Shown here: one piece after another, positions 1 to 13,100 of the stretch | Numbering within the stretch: position 1 is the first letter of the stretch | Layout: every line of letters starts with the position of its first letter | Assembly (NCBI GenBank): GCA_032209605.1 | Contig: JASFXZ010000099.1 | Coordinates: 302,166-366,165, forward strand | From: Mactromeris polynyma | Lineage: Eukaryota; Mollusca; Bivalvia; Venerida; Mactridae | Direction: 5' to 3' | DNA length: 64,000 nucleotides | The notes under the pieces: model-generated | Databases searched by the model: none | The model's input: only the letters and a program-made list of their open reading frames with translations | Told to the model about the DNA's origin: nothing | Translations under genes and position numbers: made by a program

Positions 1-1012
1 AACATAATTGTTAAATACTAAGTTACATACTGACTGTATACTGTAACATACTGACTGCATACTGTTACATACTGACTGTATACTGTAACATACTGACTGC
101 ATACTGTTACATACTGACTGTATACTGTAACATACTGACTGCATACTGTTACATACTGACTGTATACTGTAACATACTGACTGTATACTGTTACATACTG
201 ACTGTATACTGTAACATACTGACTGCATACTGTTACATACTGACTGCATACTATAACATACTGACTGCATACTGACTGTATACTGTATCATACTGACTGC
301 ATACTGAATGGATACTGTTACATACTGACTGCATACTGTTACATACTGACTGTATACTGTAACATACTGACTGCATACTGTTACATACTGAATGCATACA
401 GTTATATACTGACTGCATACTTAATGCATACTGTTACATACTGACTGCATACTGTTACATACTGACTGCATACTGTTACATACTGACTGCATACTGACTG
501 TATAGTGTAACATACTGACTGCATACTGTTACATACTGACTGCATACTGTTACATACTGACTGTATACTGTAACATACTGACTGCATACAGTTACATGCT
601 GATTGCATACTGTTACATACTGACTGCATACTGTTACATACTGACTGTATACTGTAACATACTGATTGCATACTGTTACATACTGACTGCATACTGTTAC
701 ATACTGACTGCATACTGACTGTATACTGTAACATACTGACTGCATACTGTTACATACTGACTGCATACTGTAACATACTGACTGCATACTGTTACATACT
801 GACTGTATACTGTAACATACTGACTGCATACTGTTACATACTGACTGTATACTGTAACATACTGAATGCATACAGTTATATACTGACTGCATACTGACTG
901 CATACATTTATATACTGACTGCATACTGTAACATACTGACTGTATAATGTAACATACTGACTGCATACTGTAACATACTGACTGTAACATACTGACTGCA
1001 TACCATCTGCAT
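1..1012. repeat. 21-bp minisatellite, left block
   Basis: Tandem copies of a 21-bp unit of the type TGTTACATACTGACTGCATA + C, alternating with a TGTAACA...TGTATAC variant. The unit contains no stop in several minus-strand frames, so it produces long but meaningless ORFs (MQSVCNS-type and SQYVTVC-type peptides). The array starts before the window and is interrupted at about 1013. Confidence 0.95.
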
Positions 1013-1496
1013 ACTATATAAATATTGACTGCCTTGAGGGTGACAGTGCATCTTGTCAACCCGAGGCAACACTGTCGACAGTGTTTGTCGAGGGTTGACG
1101 AGATGCACTGTCACCCTCAAGGCAGTCAATATTTATTTTATTATACCGAACAAAATAAAAATAAAGAACCTGGCCATGGCGAACTGTCGTCTGATAATGT
1201 AAACAATCCTCTACAAGACACAGACTTTTAAAGCTAAATCCCGTATCATATGCATACCGGGTAACGTTGCGGTTAAACGCTTACCCGCTTACTCCCCTTG
1301 TATTAAATAATTTATTTCAAAACTAGAAATAGAAGCTAGCTGGCCTTCCGCACGCTCATCATTGCCGTCGGCCATTTTGTTTGCAGTTTTTTAAACGATG
1401 TCAACAGCGGGCGACATTGCAGGGTGACAGTTAAAAATGTCGCCCGCTGAGGTTTATATGCAATGTATAGGGAAAACAGTCACGTGAGGTATAATA
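1013..1496. mobile_element. Insertion in the 21-bp array with long palindrome (fold-back type)
   Basis: About 480 bp of non-repeat, relatively CpG-rich sequence splits the 21-bp array. It begins with a near-perfect palindrome (1018-1136). It ends with a 14-bp perfect stem, CAGCGGGCGACATT at 1405-1418 against its complement at 1436-1449. The motif AGGGTGACAG occurs in both. I infer a non-autonomous fold-back or MITE-like insertion; clear target-site duplications were not found and no coding capacity is seen. Confidence 0.55.
1018..1136. repeat. 119-bp imperfect palindrome
   Basis: The left arm starts ATAAATATTGACTGCCTTGA and the right arm ends with its complement. The centre is AACACTGTCGACAGTGTT. 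There are only a few mismatches and one 1-base length difference between the arms, with essentially no loop. Confidence 0.9.
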
Positions 1497-2517
1497 ATGT
1501 AACATACTGACTGCATACTGTTACATACTGACTGCATACTGTAACATACTGACTGCATACTGTTACATACTGACTGTAAACTGTAACATACTGACTGCAT
1601 ACTGACTGCATACTGACTGCATACTGTTACATACTGACTGCATACTGTTACATACTGACTGCATACTGTTATATACTGACTGCATATTGTTACATACTGA
1701 CTGCATACTGTTACATACTGACTGCATACTGACTGCATACTGACTGCATACTGTAACTTACTGACTGCATACTGTTACATACTGGCTGCATACTGTAACA
1801 TACTGACTGCATACTGTCACATACTGACTGTATACTGTCACATACTGACTGCATACTGTCACATACTGACTGCATACAGTTACAAACTGACTGCATACTG
1901 TTACATGCTGACTGCATACTGTTACATGCTGACTGCATAATGTTACATACTGACTGCATAATGTTACATACTGACTGCATACTGTTACATACTGACTGCA
2001 TACTGTTACATACTGACTGCATACTGTTACATACTGACTGCATACTGTTACATACTGACTGCATACTGTAACATACTGACTGTATACTGTCACATACTGA
2101 ATGCATACTGTTACATACTGACTGCATACTGTTACATACTGACTGCATACTGTTACATACTGACTGCATACTGACTGCATACTGTTACATACTGACTGCA
2201 TACTGTTACATACTGACTGCATACTGTTACATACTGACTGCATACTGTTACATACTGAATGCATACTGTTACATACTGACTGCATACTGTTACATACTGA
2301 CTGCATACTGTTACATACTGACTGCATACTGTTACATACTGTTACATACTGACTGCATACTGTTACATATTGAATGCATGCTGTTACATACTGACTGCAT
2401 ATTGTTACATACTGACTGCATACTGTAACATACTGACTGCATACTGTCTCATACTGAATGCATACTGTCACATACTGACTGCATACTGTTACATACTGAC
2501 TGCATACTGTTACATAC
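1497..2517. repeat. 21-bp minisatellite, right block
   Basis: Same unit as 1-1012 (TGTTACATACTGACTGCATA + C) resumes after the insertion and ends at ACATACAATAG. Occasional copies lack about 10 bases (CATACTGACTGCATACTGAC). Open frames over this block are repeat artefacts. Confidence 0.95.
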
Positions 2518-5500
2518 AATAGTAGCAGAGAGCAAAAATACATCGACCACACAAATGTATGACCGCTATAGTTATGTACAATAAATGTACCAGAGAGCCT
2601 GTGTTAGTCTGTCAGTAATCAAAACAACACTGTATCATGGAAACATGCACCTAAAGCCACAGTGTGCTGCTTGAAAAGATCTGTAGATGTATCTCCTCCT
2701 TTATTTATATGAGTGAAGATTTCCTATTCTTACTGTACATTTCACTCAGCATATACAACAACATTCTTTGCTTTTATCATCATCATCTCCTAGCCATTGC
2801 ATTGAGAAACAATTCATTATCATCATCATCAGCAGCAGCATCGTCATTGTAATAGTTGTCACCACCATTATTTGTATGTTTGCATTTTGTCTTGTTTTTA
2901 TAACTTCTTTAGTTTCATCTCAACTTGCATGTTTCAGCTCCCTGTCCAGGTATGTTTCTTGTTTTGTCTTAACCTGTGTACATGAATTTCCTTATAGTCC
3001 ACTAACACATCATAGGGATAAGAATTTTATGATTTCCAACATTTTTACACCTTAAGTTTATTACAAAAATTCAGATTATTTGGTAGTTGCTGAGGTCGGG
3101 ATTTAAATGTAGGATGTACATTTTTGAAGTGATTTCACTGTCTTTAGGGGGTTTAATTCTCATCCCTATGAATATGTTATATGCAAAAAGGCACTCATGA
3201 TGCACAGACAATGTATGAGTTAAGAAATTATAACAATTATGTATTTCATCATTGGGTGGAATATTCTGCATGACTGTGCCTATAGTCATTACTGTTTTGT
3301 CCAACTTGATGGTCTTAGCTTAGTCTCTGAATGCAGCCTTCTCATTAGACAATTTGAAGATTGAGCTAAGAACCAGCCAATCACTGGTGTTGGTTTTTAG
3401 TATTGTCTCAAAATTGAGATTTAAAACTTCAGACCCAGAATGCAAACAGTAAAATTGTCACAGATGCATATGGGTGTCATTTTACATAAATCTAGTATAG
3501 AATGCATGGAAATAAATACACAATACTTTACTTTTGGTTTTAAATGGTTGAAACTTAAACCAATTTTTTCAGATAGCTTTTGGTTTGATGTGTGTATTCC
3601 CTGTCATAGCGGATAAGTAGTTATTTATGATTGTTGTTCATTTTCCAAATTAATGTTTGGCAAAATTTGTTCATGAATACTGTTTTATGCAGGTTCTCAA
3701 GTTTACTTGACATTTGAATGAATTATTTAAATGTCCACAATATTTTCATTTGGAAATTTTACAACTGAATTATTTTAAGTAGATATAATTAAAAAAATGG
3801 TTTGTATTAATAGAGAACAAGTCATGTATGAAATGTATCTGTATTATCTGGATAAACTATAGAAGAGGGCAATTTATACATTCATTAAACTATTGTATAT
3901 AAAATCAGCATAATTATGATGAAACTTAAGATTCTCCAACGGGTTACTTGGGCATTTTTTTAATTTAATTTTGATTTACGTGCAAATAGCTTTTTTCTAG
4001 CATGAAGCATTCTCTTTGAGTGAACATTGGGGTTTACAGACATTTATTTTGGCACAAGTGTGGATCATGAATATTCATAGGTCACCATGAAAACTTCTTG
4101 GGTTGGTGGTTTTAGACATGGGTTGGCAGTATGAGAATCTGAAGTTTGTTTCACTTGCCAGAATATTTTCTTATAATTTTGTTCATTCTGTATTCCTGTC
4201 ATGCAATTGAGTGATTCTTGTCCAGGTGCGTTATTCACTAATACTGTAAGTCTGAAACTCACACTTGTCCAGGTGCGTTATTCACTAATACTGTAAGTCT
4301 GAAACTCACACTTGTCCAGGTGCGTTATTCACTAATACTGTAAGTCTGAAACTCACACTTGGACTTTAAATTTGCAAAACTTATATTTACCAATATTAAA
4401 TTTGAACATATAAAACTTTGTCTGAATAGTTGCTGTTTCACTTTGTACACTTTTGCCAAGTTTTAATAAAATCTATATTGTTACATTTATAATTAGAACA
4501 TAGGAGCAAAACGAACAGTTAATATTTTAAAGTCTAAGTCTGAGTTTCAGACTTCAAATGTTTATGAATGAGGCCCCAGTAGGTATGTGTGTATGTATAA
4601 TTAACTTTGTATTTTTATTTAACTTTTGTGGTATTAAGTGTCATTATTTTATTAATTGGCTGGAGGTCGGGATCAAGAGTCATTAATTACTTGGTAATAA
4701 AACATTGTATTTCCAAAGTCATTAAGTGGCTTGCTTTCAGAGAGCTTTCAATAAATGTGTTGTATTTTTTCATGACTGGTAATTTTCATTGTGAAAGTAA
4801 TACTGTGGTATTGCCCAGTATTTCACTTGAGTTTTGTTTCACTTTCTGCATTTTAATTTATAATAAAAACAAGTTTTATTCAGTTTTAATTCATACAAAT
4901 TTAATCCACAATTTATAGCATTAAGATGCTAATTGATTGACCTTCATAATTACATGTATATCACTATAAACCCACATTATATTCAATAAGTTTCATATAA
5001 CGATAGGATGTGTAAATATATTATGTATGCTTCCGTGTATGATATAAATGATGACAACACTGAGATAGTGACTTGTGAGATGTTATCAAGGCATCAGTTT
5101 TGTCCCTCATGACAATGTTCATACTTTCCAATATAGAATTTGTACTTACCAGCATTCTCCTCATTTTGGTTCCTACGTTCATAATTCTGAATAAAAAAAT
5201 TTCTTTAATAAATCATTTTTATGTTTTTCACAATTGTTCATTTGTTTTCATAATCATAAATGTTGCAACAGTAATGGCTTGGTATGACTTCACTTCAAAA
5301 GTATTGTTTGATTTGTTTTGTTGCCATAGCGTATATGTTGGTAAGCACATATAATAGTCATTGCTATGCTACAGAAATGTCTCATGTTTGGCCAATTGGG
5401 TATCACTTTTCTTCAGTCTGAGTAAAACAATGTTTGTCCTGGCATTATTGGTTGTTGTCTATCATTTATGCCTGATCTTGGTCTTCACTGAACCCCTTAG

Positions 5501-5581
5501 ACTGGCAAGTTTTTTTATATTTTCATATAGATACACATTTATTGTATTCATATCTCAAGGGATTTGTTTGTTTTTGTATAG
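2518..5581. other. Presumed intron upstream of exon 1
   Basis: AT-rich sequence without recognisable coding exons, apart from a three-copy 47-bp repeat at 4217-4360. A short run of CAT/CAG trinucleotides lies at 2780-2850. I searched for the RH2 and coiled-coil exons of the JIP3/4 gene here and saw none. Confidence 0.6.
4217..4360. repeat. 47-bp tandem repeat, 3 copies
   Basis: Three nearly identical copies starting CTTGTCCAGGTGCGTTATTC at 4217, 4264 and 4311. Confidence 0.95.
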
Positions 5582-5764
5582 TTTCAGTAATCTGTTCAGT
5601 AGTTCTCCAGACAAACCAAAGAAGAAGCCATTACCTGTTGCCATGGTGAAATACAGTGCCCCTACAACTAATGTACAGCCTGTCGGGGACCCTAATCAGA
5701 AAAATAGGGGCAGATACAATCTAGGTGACAAATCAAAGGCATATGATTTCCTTCAAGATGACTT
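5582..5764 (+). CDS. MAPK8IP3/SPAG9: JIP3/4 exon 1 in window: post-RH2 linker
   Basis: Acceptor ...TTTGTATAG precedes 5582 and donor GTGAGT follows 5764. The reading enters with one base completing a codon and leaves in phase 2. It encodes FSNLFSSSPDKPKKKPLP, then VKYSAPT and GDKSKAYDFLQDD. The start matches the vertebrate 'FFSRLFSSS' segment and the end matches the JIP4 'GDKSKAFDFL' segment. A lysine-rich run (KPKKKP) follows the short hydrophobic start. The open frame continues upstream to 5361, but that part reads as hydrophobic intron translation without family similarity. An acceptor at 5586-5587 is a less likely alternative. The upstream exons for RH1, the JNK-binding region and the coiled coils were not found in 1-5581. 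Confidence 0.9.
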
Positions 5765-6002
5765 GTGAGTACTTAGTCTAGCATCTATGAAAAAGTTAAA
5801 AATTATACGTTCATACATGTATACCAGTACACATGTACATTTATTTTCTGTTGTAAATATCTTTTGTGAACAATGAAGCTGTAGTAATGGTTTATTGCTG
5901 TTCATACATTTGGTAGATTTTCTTCATTACTGGTCCCAAGTTAATGCAATACTTAGTGGTTGAATCACCATATTTTAAGTTCATTACTTTCTCAATTTTA
6001 AT

Positions 6003-9000
6003 GAGGTTGTCTGCAGTACGTGTCTAGGTTGTCTGCAGTACATGTCTAGGTTGTCTGCAGTACATGTCTAGGTTGTCTGCAGTATGTGTCTAGGTTGTAC
6101 ACAGTACATGTCTAGGTTGTCTGCAGTACGTGTCTAGGTTGTCTGCAGTACATGTCTAGGTTGTCTGCAGTACATGTCTAGGTTGTCTGCAGTACATGTC
6201 TAGGTTGTCTGCAGTATGTGTCTAGGTTGTACACAGTACATGTCTAGGTTGTCTGCAGTACGTGTCTAGGTTGTCTGCAGTACATGTCTAGGTTGTCTGC
6301 AGTACGTGTCTAGGTTGTCTGCAGTACGTGTCTAGGTTGTCTGCAGTATGTGTCTAGGTTGTCTGCAGTACATGTCTAGGTTGTCTGCAGTATGTGTCTA
6401 GGTTGTCTGCAGTACATGTCTAGGTTGTCTGCAGTACGTGTCTAGGTTGTCTGCAGTACGTGTCTAGGATGTCCGCAGTATGTGTCTAGGTTGTCTGCAG
6501 TACATGTCTAGGTTGTCTGCAGTATGTGTCTAGGTTGTCTGCAGTACGTGTCTAGGTTCTCTGCAGTACATGTCTAGGTTGTCTGCAGTACGTGTCTAGC
6601 TTGTCCGCAGTACGTGTCTAGGATGTCCGCAGTACGTGTCTAGGATGTCCGCAGTCAGGTCTAGGATGTCCGCAGTACGTGTCGAGGATGTCTGCAGTCA
6701 GGTCTAGGATGTCCGCAGTACATGTCTAGAATGTCCGCAGTACATGTCTAGGTTGTCCGCAGTACATGTCTAGGTTGTCCGCAGTACGTGTCTAGGATGT
6801 CCGCAGTACGTGTCTAGGTTGTCCGCAATACATGTCTAGGATGTCCACAGTATGTGTCTAGGATGTCTGCAGTACGTGTCTAGGTTGTCTGCAGTACATG
6901 TCTAGGTTGTCCGCAGTACGTGTCTAGGTTGTCTGCAGTATGTGTCTAGGATGTCCGCAGTACGTGTCTAGGTTGTCCGCAGTACATGTCTAGGTTGTCT
7001 GCAGTACATGTCTAGGTTGTCCGCAGTACATGTCTTGGTTGTCCGCAGTATGTGTCTTGGTTGTCCGCAGTATGTGTCTAGGTTGTACACAGTACATGTC
7101 TAGGATGTAAGCAGTACATGTCTAGGATGTCCGCAGTACATGTCTTGGTTGTCCGCAGTATGTGTCTAGGTTGTCTGCAGTACGTGTCTAGGTTGTCCGC
7201 AGTACATGTCTAGGTTGTCCGCAGTATGTGTCTAGGTTGTCTGCAGTACGTGTCTAGGTTGTCCGCAGTATGTGTCTAGGTTGTCTGCAGTACGTGTCTA
7301 GGTTGTCTTCAGTACATGTCTTGGTTGTCCGCAGTATGTGTCTAGGTTGTCTGCAGTACATGTCTAGGTTGTCTTCAGTACATGTCTTGGTTGTCCGCAG
7401 TATGTGTCTAGGTTGTCCGCAGTACATGTCTAGGTTGTCCGCAGTATGTGTCTAGGTTGTCTTCAGTACATGTCTTGGTTGTCTGCAGTATGTGTCTAGG
7501 TTGTCTGCAGTACATGTCTTGGTTGTCTTCAGTACATGTCTTGGTTGTCCGCAGTATATGTCTAGGTTGTCTGCAGTACATGTCTTGGTTGTCTTCAGTA
7601 CATGTCTTGGTTGTCCGCAGTATGTGTCTAGGTTGTCTGCAGTACATGTCTTGGTTGTCTTCAGTACATGTCTTGGTTGTCCGCAGTATGTGTCTAGGTT
7701 GTCTGCAGTACATGTCTTGGTTGTCCGCAGTACGTGTCTAGGTTGTCTGCAGTACATGTCTAGGTTGTCTTCAGTACATGTCTTGGTTGTCCGCAGTATG
7801 TGTCTAGGTTGTCTGCAGTACATGTCTTGGTTGTCTTCAGTACATGTCTTGGTTGTCCGCAGTATGTGTCTAGGTTGTCTGCAGTACATGTCTAGGTTGT
7901 CTGCAGTACATGTCTTGGTTGTCTTCAGTACATGTCTTGGTTGTCTGCAGTACATGTCTTGGTTGTCTTCAGTACATGTCTTGGTTGTCCGCAGTATGTG
8001 TCTAGGTTGTCTGCAGTACATGTCTTGGTTGTCTTCAGTACATGTCTTGGTTGTCCGCAGTATATGTCTAGGTTGTCTGCAGTACATGTCTTGGTTGTCT
8101 TCAGTACATGTCTTGGTTGTCCGCAGTATGTGTCTAGGTTGTCTGCAGTACATGTCTTGGTTGTCCGCAGTACGTGTCTAGGTTGTCTGCAGTATATGTC
8201 TAGGTTGTCTTCAGTACATGTCTTGGTTGTCCGCAGTATGTGTCTAGGTTGTCTGCAGTATGTGTCTAGGTTGTCCGCAGTATGTGTCTAGGTTGTCCGC
8301 AGTACATGTCTAGGTTGTCTGCAGTACATGTCTAGGTTGTCTGCAGTATGTGTCTAGGTTGTCCGCAGTATGTGTCTAGGTTGTCCGCAGTATGTGTCTA
8401 GGTTGTCCGCAGTACATGTCTAGGTTGTCTTCAGTACATGTCTTGGTTGTCCGCAGTATGTGTCTAGGTTGTCTGCAGTACATGTCTAGGTTGTCTTCAG
8501 TACATGTCTTAGTTGTCTGCAGTACATGTCTAGGTTGTCTGCAGTATGTGTCTAGGTTGTCCGCAGTATGTGTCTAGGTTGTCCGCAGTACATGTCTAGG
8601 TTGTCTGCAGTATGTGTCTAGGTTGTCCGCAGTATGTGTCTAGGTTGTCCGCAGTATGTGTCTAGGTTGTCTGCAGTACATGTCTAGGTTGTCTTCAGTA
8701 CATGTCTTGGTTGTCCGCAGTATGTGTCTAGGTTGTCTGCAGTACATGTCTAGGTTGTCTGCAGTATGTGTCTAGGTTGTCTGCAGTATGTGTCTAGGTT
8801 GTCCGCAGTATGTGTCTAGGTTGTCCGCAGTATGTGTCTAGGTTGTCCGCAGTACATGTCTAGGTTGTCTGCAGTACATGTCTAGGTTGTCTGCAGTATG
8901 TGTCTAGGTTGTCCGCAGTATGTGTCTAGGTTGTCCGCAGTATGTGTCTAGGTTGTCTGCAGTACATGTCTAGGTTGTCTTCAGTACATGTCTTGGTTGT

Positions 9001-9045
9001 CCGCAGTATGTGTCTAGGTTGTCTGCAGTACATGTCTAGGTTGTC
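6003..9045. repeat. 22-bp minisatellite with higher-order structure
   Basis: About 138 copies of a 22-bp unit, TTGTCTGCAGTACATGTCTA + GG, with CTGCAG/CCGCAG/CTTCAG and TACATG/TATGTG/TACGTG variants. Between about 7300 and 8250 the variants alternate in fixed triplets (66-bp higher-order unit), and a block of about 440 bp is itself duplicated. ORFs on both strands (MSRLSAVHVLVV, YCRQPRHILRTT types) follow from this and have no gene character. Confidence 0.96.
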
Positions 9046-10183
9046 AGTGGAGATATATAGTGTCCATCAACATAAATATATTTGTGATAAAACAGGTAGC
9101 TTGCATCATGAATACATTTTACGGGTTGGTGCAACATTGAAAGTAACACAAATTAGCTCGTATTAAGCTGAGATTTAACAGTTTTAATTGAGAGATTCAT
9201 GCAAAACTATTGTAGTTGCAGTTAGACAGATTTTAATTACAACGGTTTAGCATCAAATCCAGGAAATTATTACTGTATATTTCTGGGCACAATTCCATCA
9301 CATTCATTAATCGAGAAGTGTCTTTTGGTGAAAAATTCTGATTTTAGGTTCTCTTTTCATAAATCAAGGGGGACTTCTCTGGTGTTTGGAGAAAGTTTTA
9401 TCATGCAGGATTTTGCAAAATAGATTCACTAGTACTTGGTTAAAATGGACACTGCTAGTGGTAGTTGAACAATTTATAGGCATGTTGTTTACTGTATATG
9501 TGTGTAAAGTGATGTATTATAAAAGTTAGTAATTTATGTTGTCTTATTCTGTTATGGCTTGTTTTGACATTTACAGAAACAAATCACTTGGTGAACCTAT
9601 TGTCTCACAGCCTGAGTATGTGTTTTTAAGTTTATACTCTTTCAATACTACCTGCTTTATTTCTATTGGATTTAGTTTGCTAATTCCTTTCACCTCTCCC
9701 AGCTTTTACTGCTCTACTAACGATAACAACAAGAAGCAATCAGACAGCTGATGTGTAGACAATATATTTTGATCTGTAATATTTACTAGTGGAAGTGTAG
9801 GTCATGCAAACTCATTTCTCACTAAAACTTTGTTTAATTATCACTCTTCTGGTGCTAACTTGAGTAATCAAATTGTGTTTTGAAGTATGAAAGGTTAACT
9901 ATTGCCTCCGACAATTTGTCAGTTCTATTTGGAAATGCATTGTCCTACTAGTGTTAAAACCTGATGGTATTTTAACCTCTACTTCAGCATAACTGAATGA
10001 TTGTAACATTTTATTTAATTCAGTGAAAGGCTTTTGAACTTTTAAGTAGAAATGAAATATTTAACTGTTCAGTTTTGGCTGTTACAGAAGATAACAGGTG
10101 TATGGTGGCTTCTCTCTGTGCTGGATCTTGCTTTAGTAACCTCACTCTATTACAAGCATGCTAGTCTCAATTTCATTGTAAAT
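9046..10183. other. Intron sequence between two arrays
   Basis: AT-rich single-copy-looking sequence. The only candidate feature is the microexon at 9577-9615. Confidence 0.6.
9577..9615 (+). CDS. MAPK8IP3/SPAG9: Candidate 39-bp microexon of the JIP3/4 gene
   Basis: A good acceptor (TTTTGACATTTACAG) and donor (GTATGTGT) enclose 39 bp, a multiple of three. Both boundaries are phase 2, matching the donor at 5764 and acceptor at 16100, so it can be included or skipped without changing frame. Inclusion would add LNKSLGEPIVSQP before the TSEKAKKE segment. It sits in 1.1 kb of otherwise unremarkable sequence between two tandem arrays. I have no family alignment for this peptide, so the call rests on the splice signals, the phase and the open frame. 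It could be a chance match. Confidence 0.45.
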
Positions 10184-13100
10184 TGAAATCTGTCTAAACC
10201 GAACCTCTTCCGCACCGGGTCAATCGTTGGGTTTTCACACATGTTCAGTTTTTCAGGACTTTTAAAGTTTGTTAATGTATCTTCTCTTGGGTAGTTGGAA
10301 TTTAGCTCATAACAGCCGACAGCCCTAACTGGTACACGAGTCCCTCAGTCGCACAGAGTTCTGTTTTATATACTTTTATATAAAATTATTTGTTAAGTAA
10401 GAAAATAGAATTATTAAATTTAAATTACAGTTTATACTAAAAACTAACTAACCCAATTACTGATTTGTATATCCTGTTACATTTATATGAGTAAACTGTT
10501 GTTTATTCCAGTACAAGATTATAAGAATAACCCATGGTATAATTGAATAGGCCAATTAGCGATTCAAGCTGGTCATTTTGCAATTTTCACAACTCTTTAT
10601 TTTCATAAGCACCGACACATGATCACCCAACCTTGTTTATTACAGCAGTAACATGCACTAGTGTGCAGACACAGTCAACATGATCACCCAACCTTGTTTA
10701 TTACAGCAGTAACATGCACTAGTGTGCAGACACAGTCAACATGATCACCCAACCTTGTTTATTACAGCAGTAACATGCACTAGTGTGCAGACACAGTCAA
10801 CATGATCACCCAACCTTGTTTATTACAGCAGTAACATGCACTAGTGTGCAGACACAGTCAACATGATCACCCAACCTTGTTTATTACAGCAGTAACATGC
10901 ACTAGTGTACAGACACAGTCAACATGATCACCCAACCTTGTTTATTACAGCAGTAACATGCACTAGTGTACAGACACAGTCAACATGATCACCCAACCTT
11001 GTTTATTACAGCAGTAACATGCACTAGTGTGCAGACACAGTCAACATGATCACCCAACCTTGTTTATTACAGCAGTAACATGCACTAGTGTGCAGACACA
11101 GTCAACATGATCACCCAACCTTGTTTATTACAGCAGTAACATGCACTAGTGTGCAGACACAATCAACATGATCACCCAACCTTGTTTATTACAGCAGTAA
11201 CATGCACTAGTGTACAGACACAGTCAACATGATCACCCAACCTTGTTTATTACAGCAGTAACATGCACTAGTGTGCAGACACAGTCAACATGATCACCCA
11301 ACCTTGTTTATTACAGCAGTAACATGCACTAGTGTGCAGACACAGTCAACATGATCACCCAACCTTGTTTATTACAGCAGTAACATGCACTAGTGTACAG
11401 ACACAGTCAACATGATCACCCAACCTTGTTTATTACAGCAGTAACATGCACTAGTGTGCAGACACAGTCAACATGATCACCCAACCTTGTTTATTACAGC
11501 AGTAACATGCACTAGTGTGCAGACACAGTCAACATGATCACCCAACCTTGTTTATTACAGCAGTAACATGCACTAGTGTGCAGACACAGTCAACATGATC
11601 ACCCAACCTTGTTTATTACAGCAGTAACATGCACTAGTGTGCAGACACAGTCAACATGATCACCCAACCTTGTTTATTACAGCAGTAACATGCACTAGTG
11701 TGCAGACACAGTCAACATGATCACCCAACCTTGTTTATTACAGCAGTAACATGCACTAGTGTGCAGACACAGTCAACATGATCACCCAACCTTGTTTATT
11801 ACAGCAGTAACATGCACTAGTGTGCAGACACAGTCAACATGATCACCCAACCTTGTTTATTACAGCAGTAACATGCACTAGTGTACAGACACAGTCAACA
11901 TGATCACCCAACCTTGTTTATTACAGCAGTAACATGCACTAGTGTACAGACACAGTCAACATGATCACCCAACCTTGTTTATTACAGCAGTAACATGCAC
12001 TAGTGTGCAGACACAGTCAACATGATCACCCAACCTTGTTTATTACAGCAGTAACATGCACTAGTGTGCAGACACAGTCAACATGATCACCCAACCTTGT
12101 TTATTACAGCAGTAACATGCACTAGTGTACAGACACAGTCAACATGATCACCCAACCTTGTTTATTACAGCAGTAACATGCACTAGTGTGCAGACACAGT
12201 CAACATGATCACCCAACCTTGTTTATTACAGCAGTAACATGCACTAGTGTGCAGACACAGTCAACATGATCACCCAACCTTGTTTATTACAGCAGTAACA
12301 TGCACTAGTGTGCAGACACAGTCAACATGATCATCCAACCTTGTTTATTACAGCAGTAACATGCACTAGTGTGCAGACACAGTCAACATGATCACCCAAC
12401 CTTGTTTATTACAGCAGTAACATGCACTAGTGTACAGACACAGTCAACATGATCACCCAACCTTGTTTATTACAGCAGTAACATGCACTAGTGTGCAGAC
12501 ACAGTCAACATGATCACCCAACCTTGTTTATTACAGCAGTAACATGCACTAGTGTACAGACACAGTCAACATGATCACCCAACCTTGTTTATTACAGCAG
12601 TAACATGCACTAGTGTGCAGACACAGTCAACATGATCATCCAACCTTGTTTATTACAGCAGTAACATGCACTAGTGTGCAGACACAGTCAACATGATCAC
12701 CCAACCTTGTTTATTACAGCAGTAACATGCACTAGTGTGCAGACACAGTCAACATGATCACCCAACCTTGTTTATTACAGCAGTAACATGCACTAGTGTG
12801 CAGACACAGTCAACATGATCATCCAACCTTGTTTATTACAGCAGTAACATGCACTAGTGTACAGACACAGTCAACATGATCACCCAACCTTGTTTATTAC
12901 AGCAGTAACATGCACTAGTGTGCAGACACAGTCAACATGATCATCCAACCTTGTTTATTACAGCAGTAACATGCACTAGTGTACAGACATAGTCAACATG
13001 ATCATCCAACCTTGTTTATTACAGCAGTAACATGCACTAGTGTACAGACACAGTCAACATGATCACCCAACCTTGTTTATTACAGCAGTAACATGCACTA

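Noticed and set aside
402..2552. Cys/Gln/Ser-rich minus-strand ORFs (110-264 codons)
   Set aside because: They are the translation of a 21-bp repeat whose period is divisible by three; several frames are open at once and no start context or family similarity exists.
5361..5768. 135-codon ORF with hydrophobic N-terminus that looks like a membrane protein
   Set aside because: Only 5582-5764 matches the JIP family. The hydrophobic part is translated T-rich intron.
7270..9166. ORFs of 61-233 codons on both strands in the 22-bp array
   Set aside because: The 22-bp unit without stops gives 22-residue protein repeats in overlapping frames on both strands; no coding bias.
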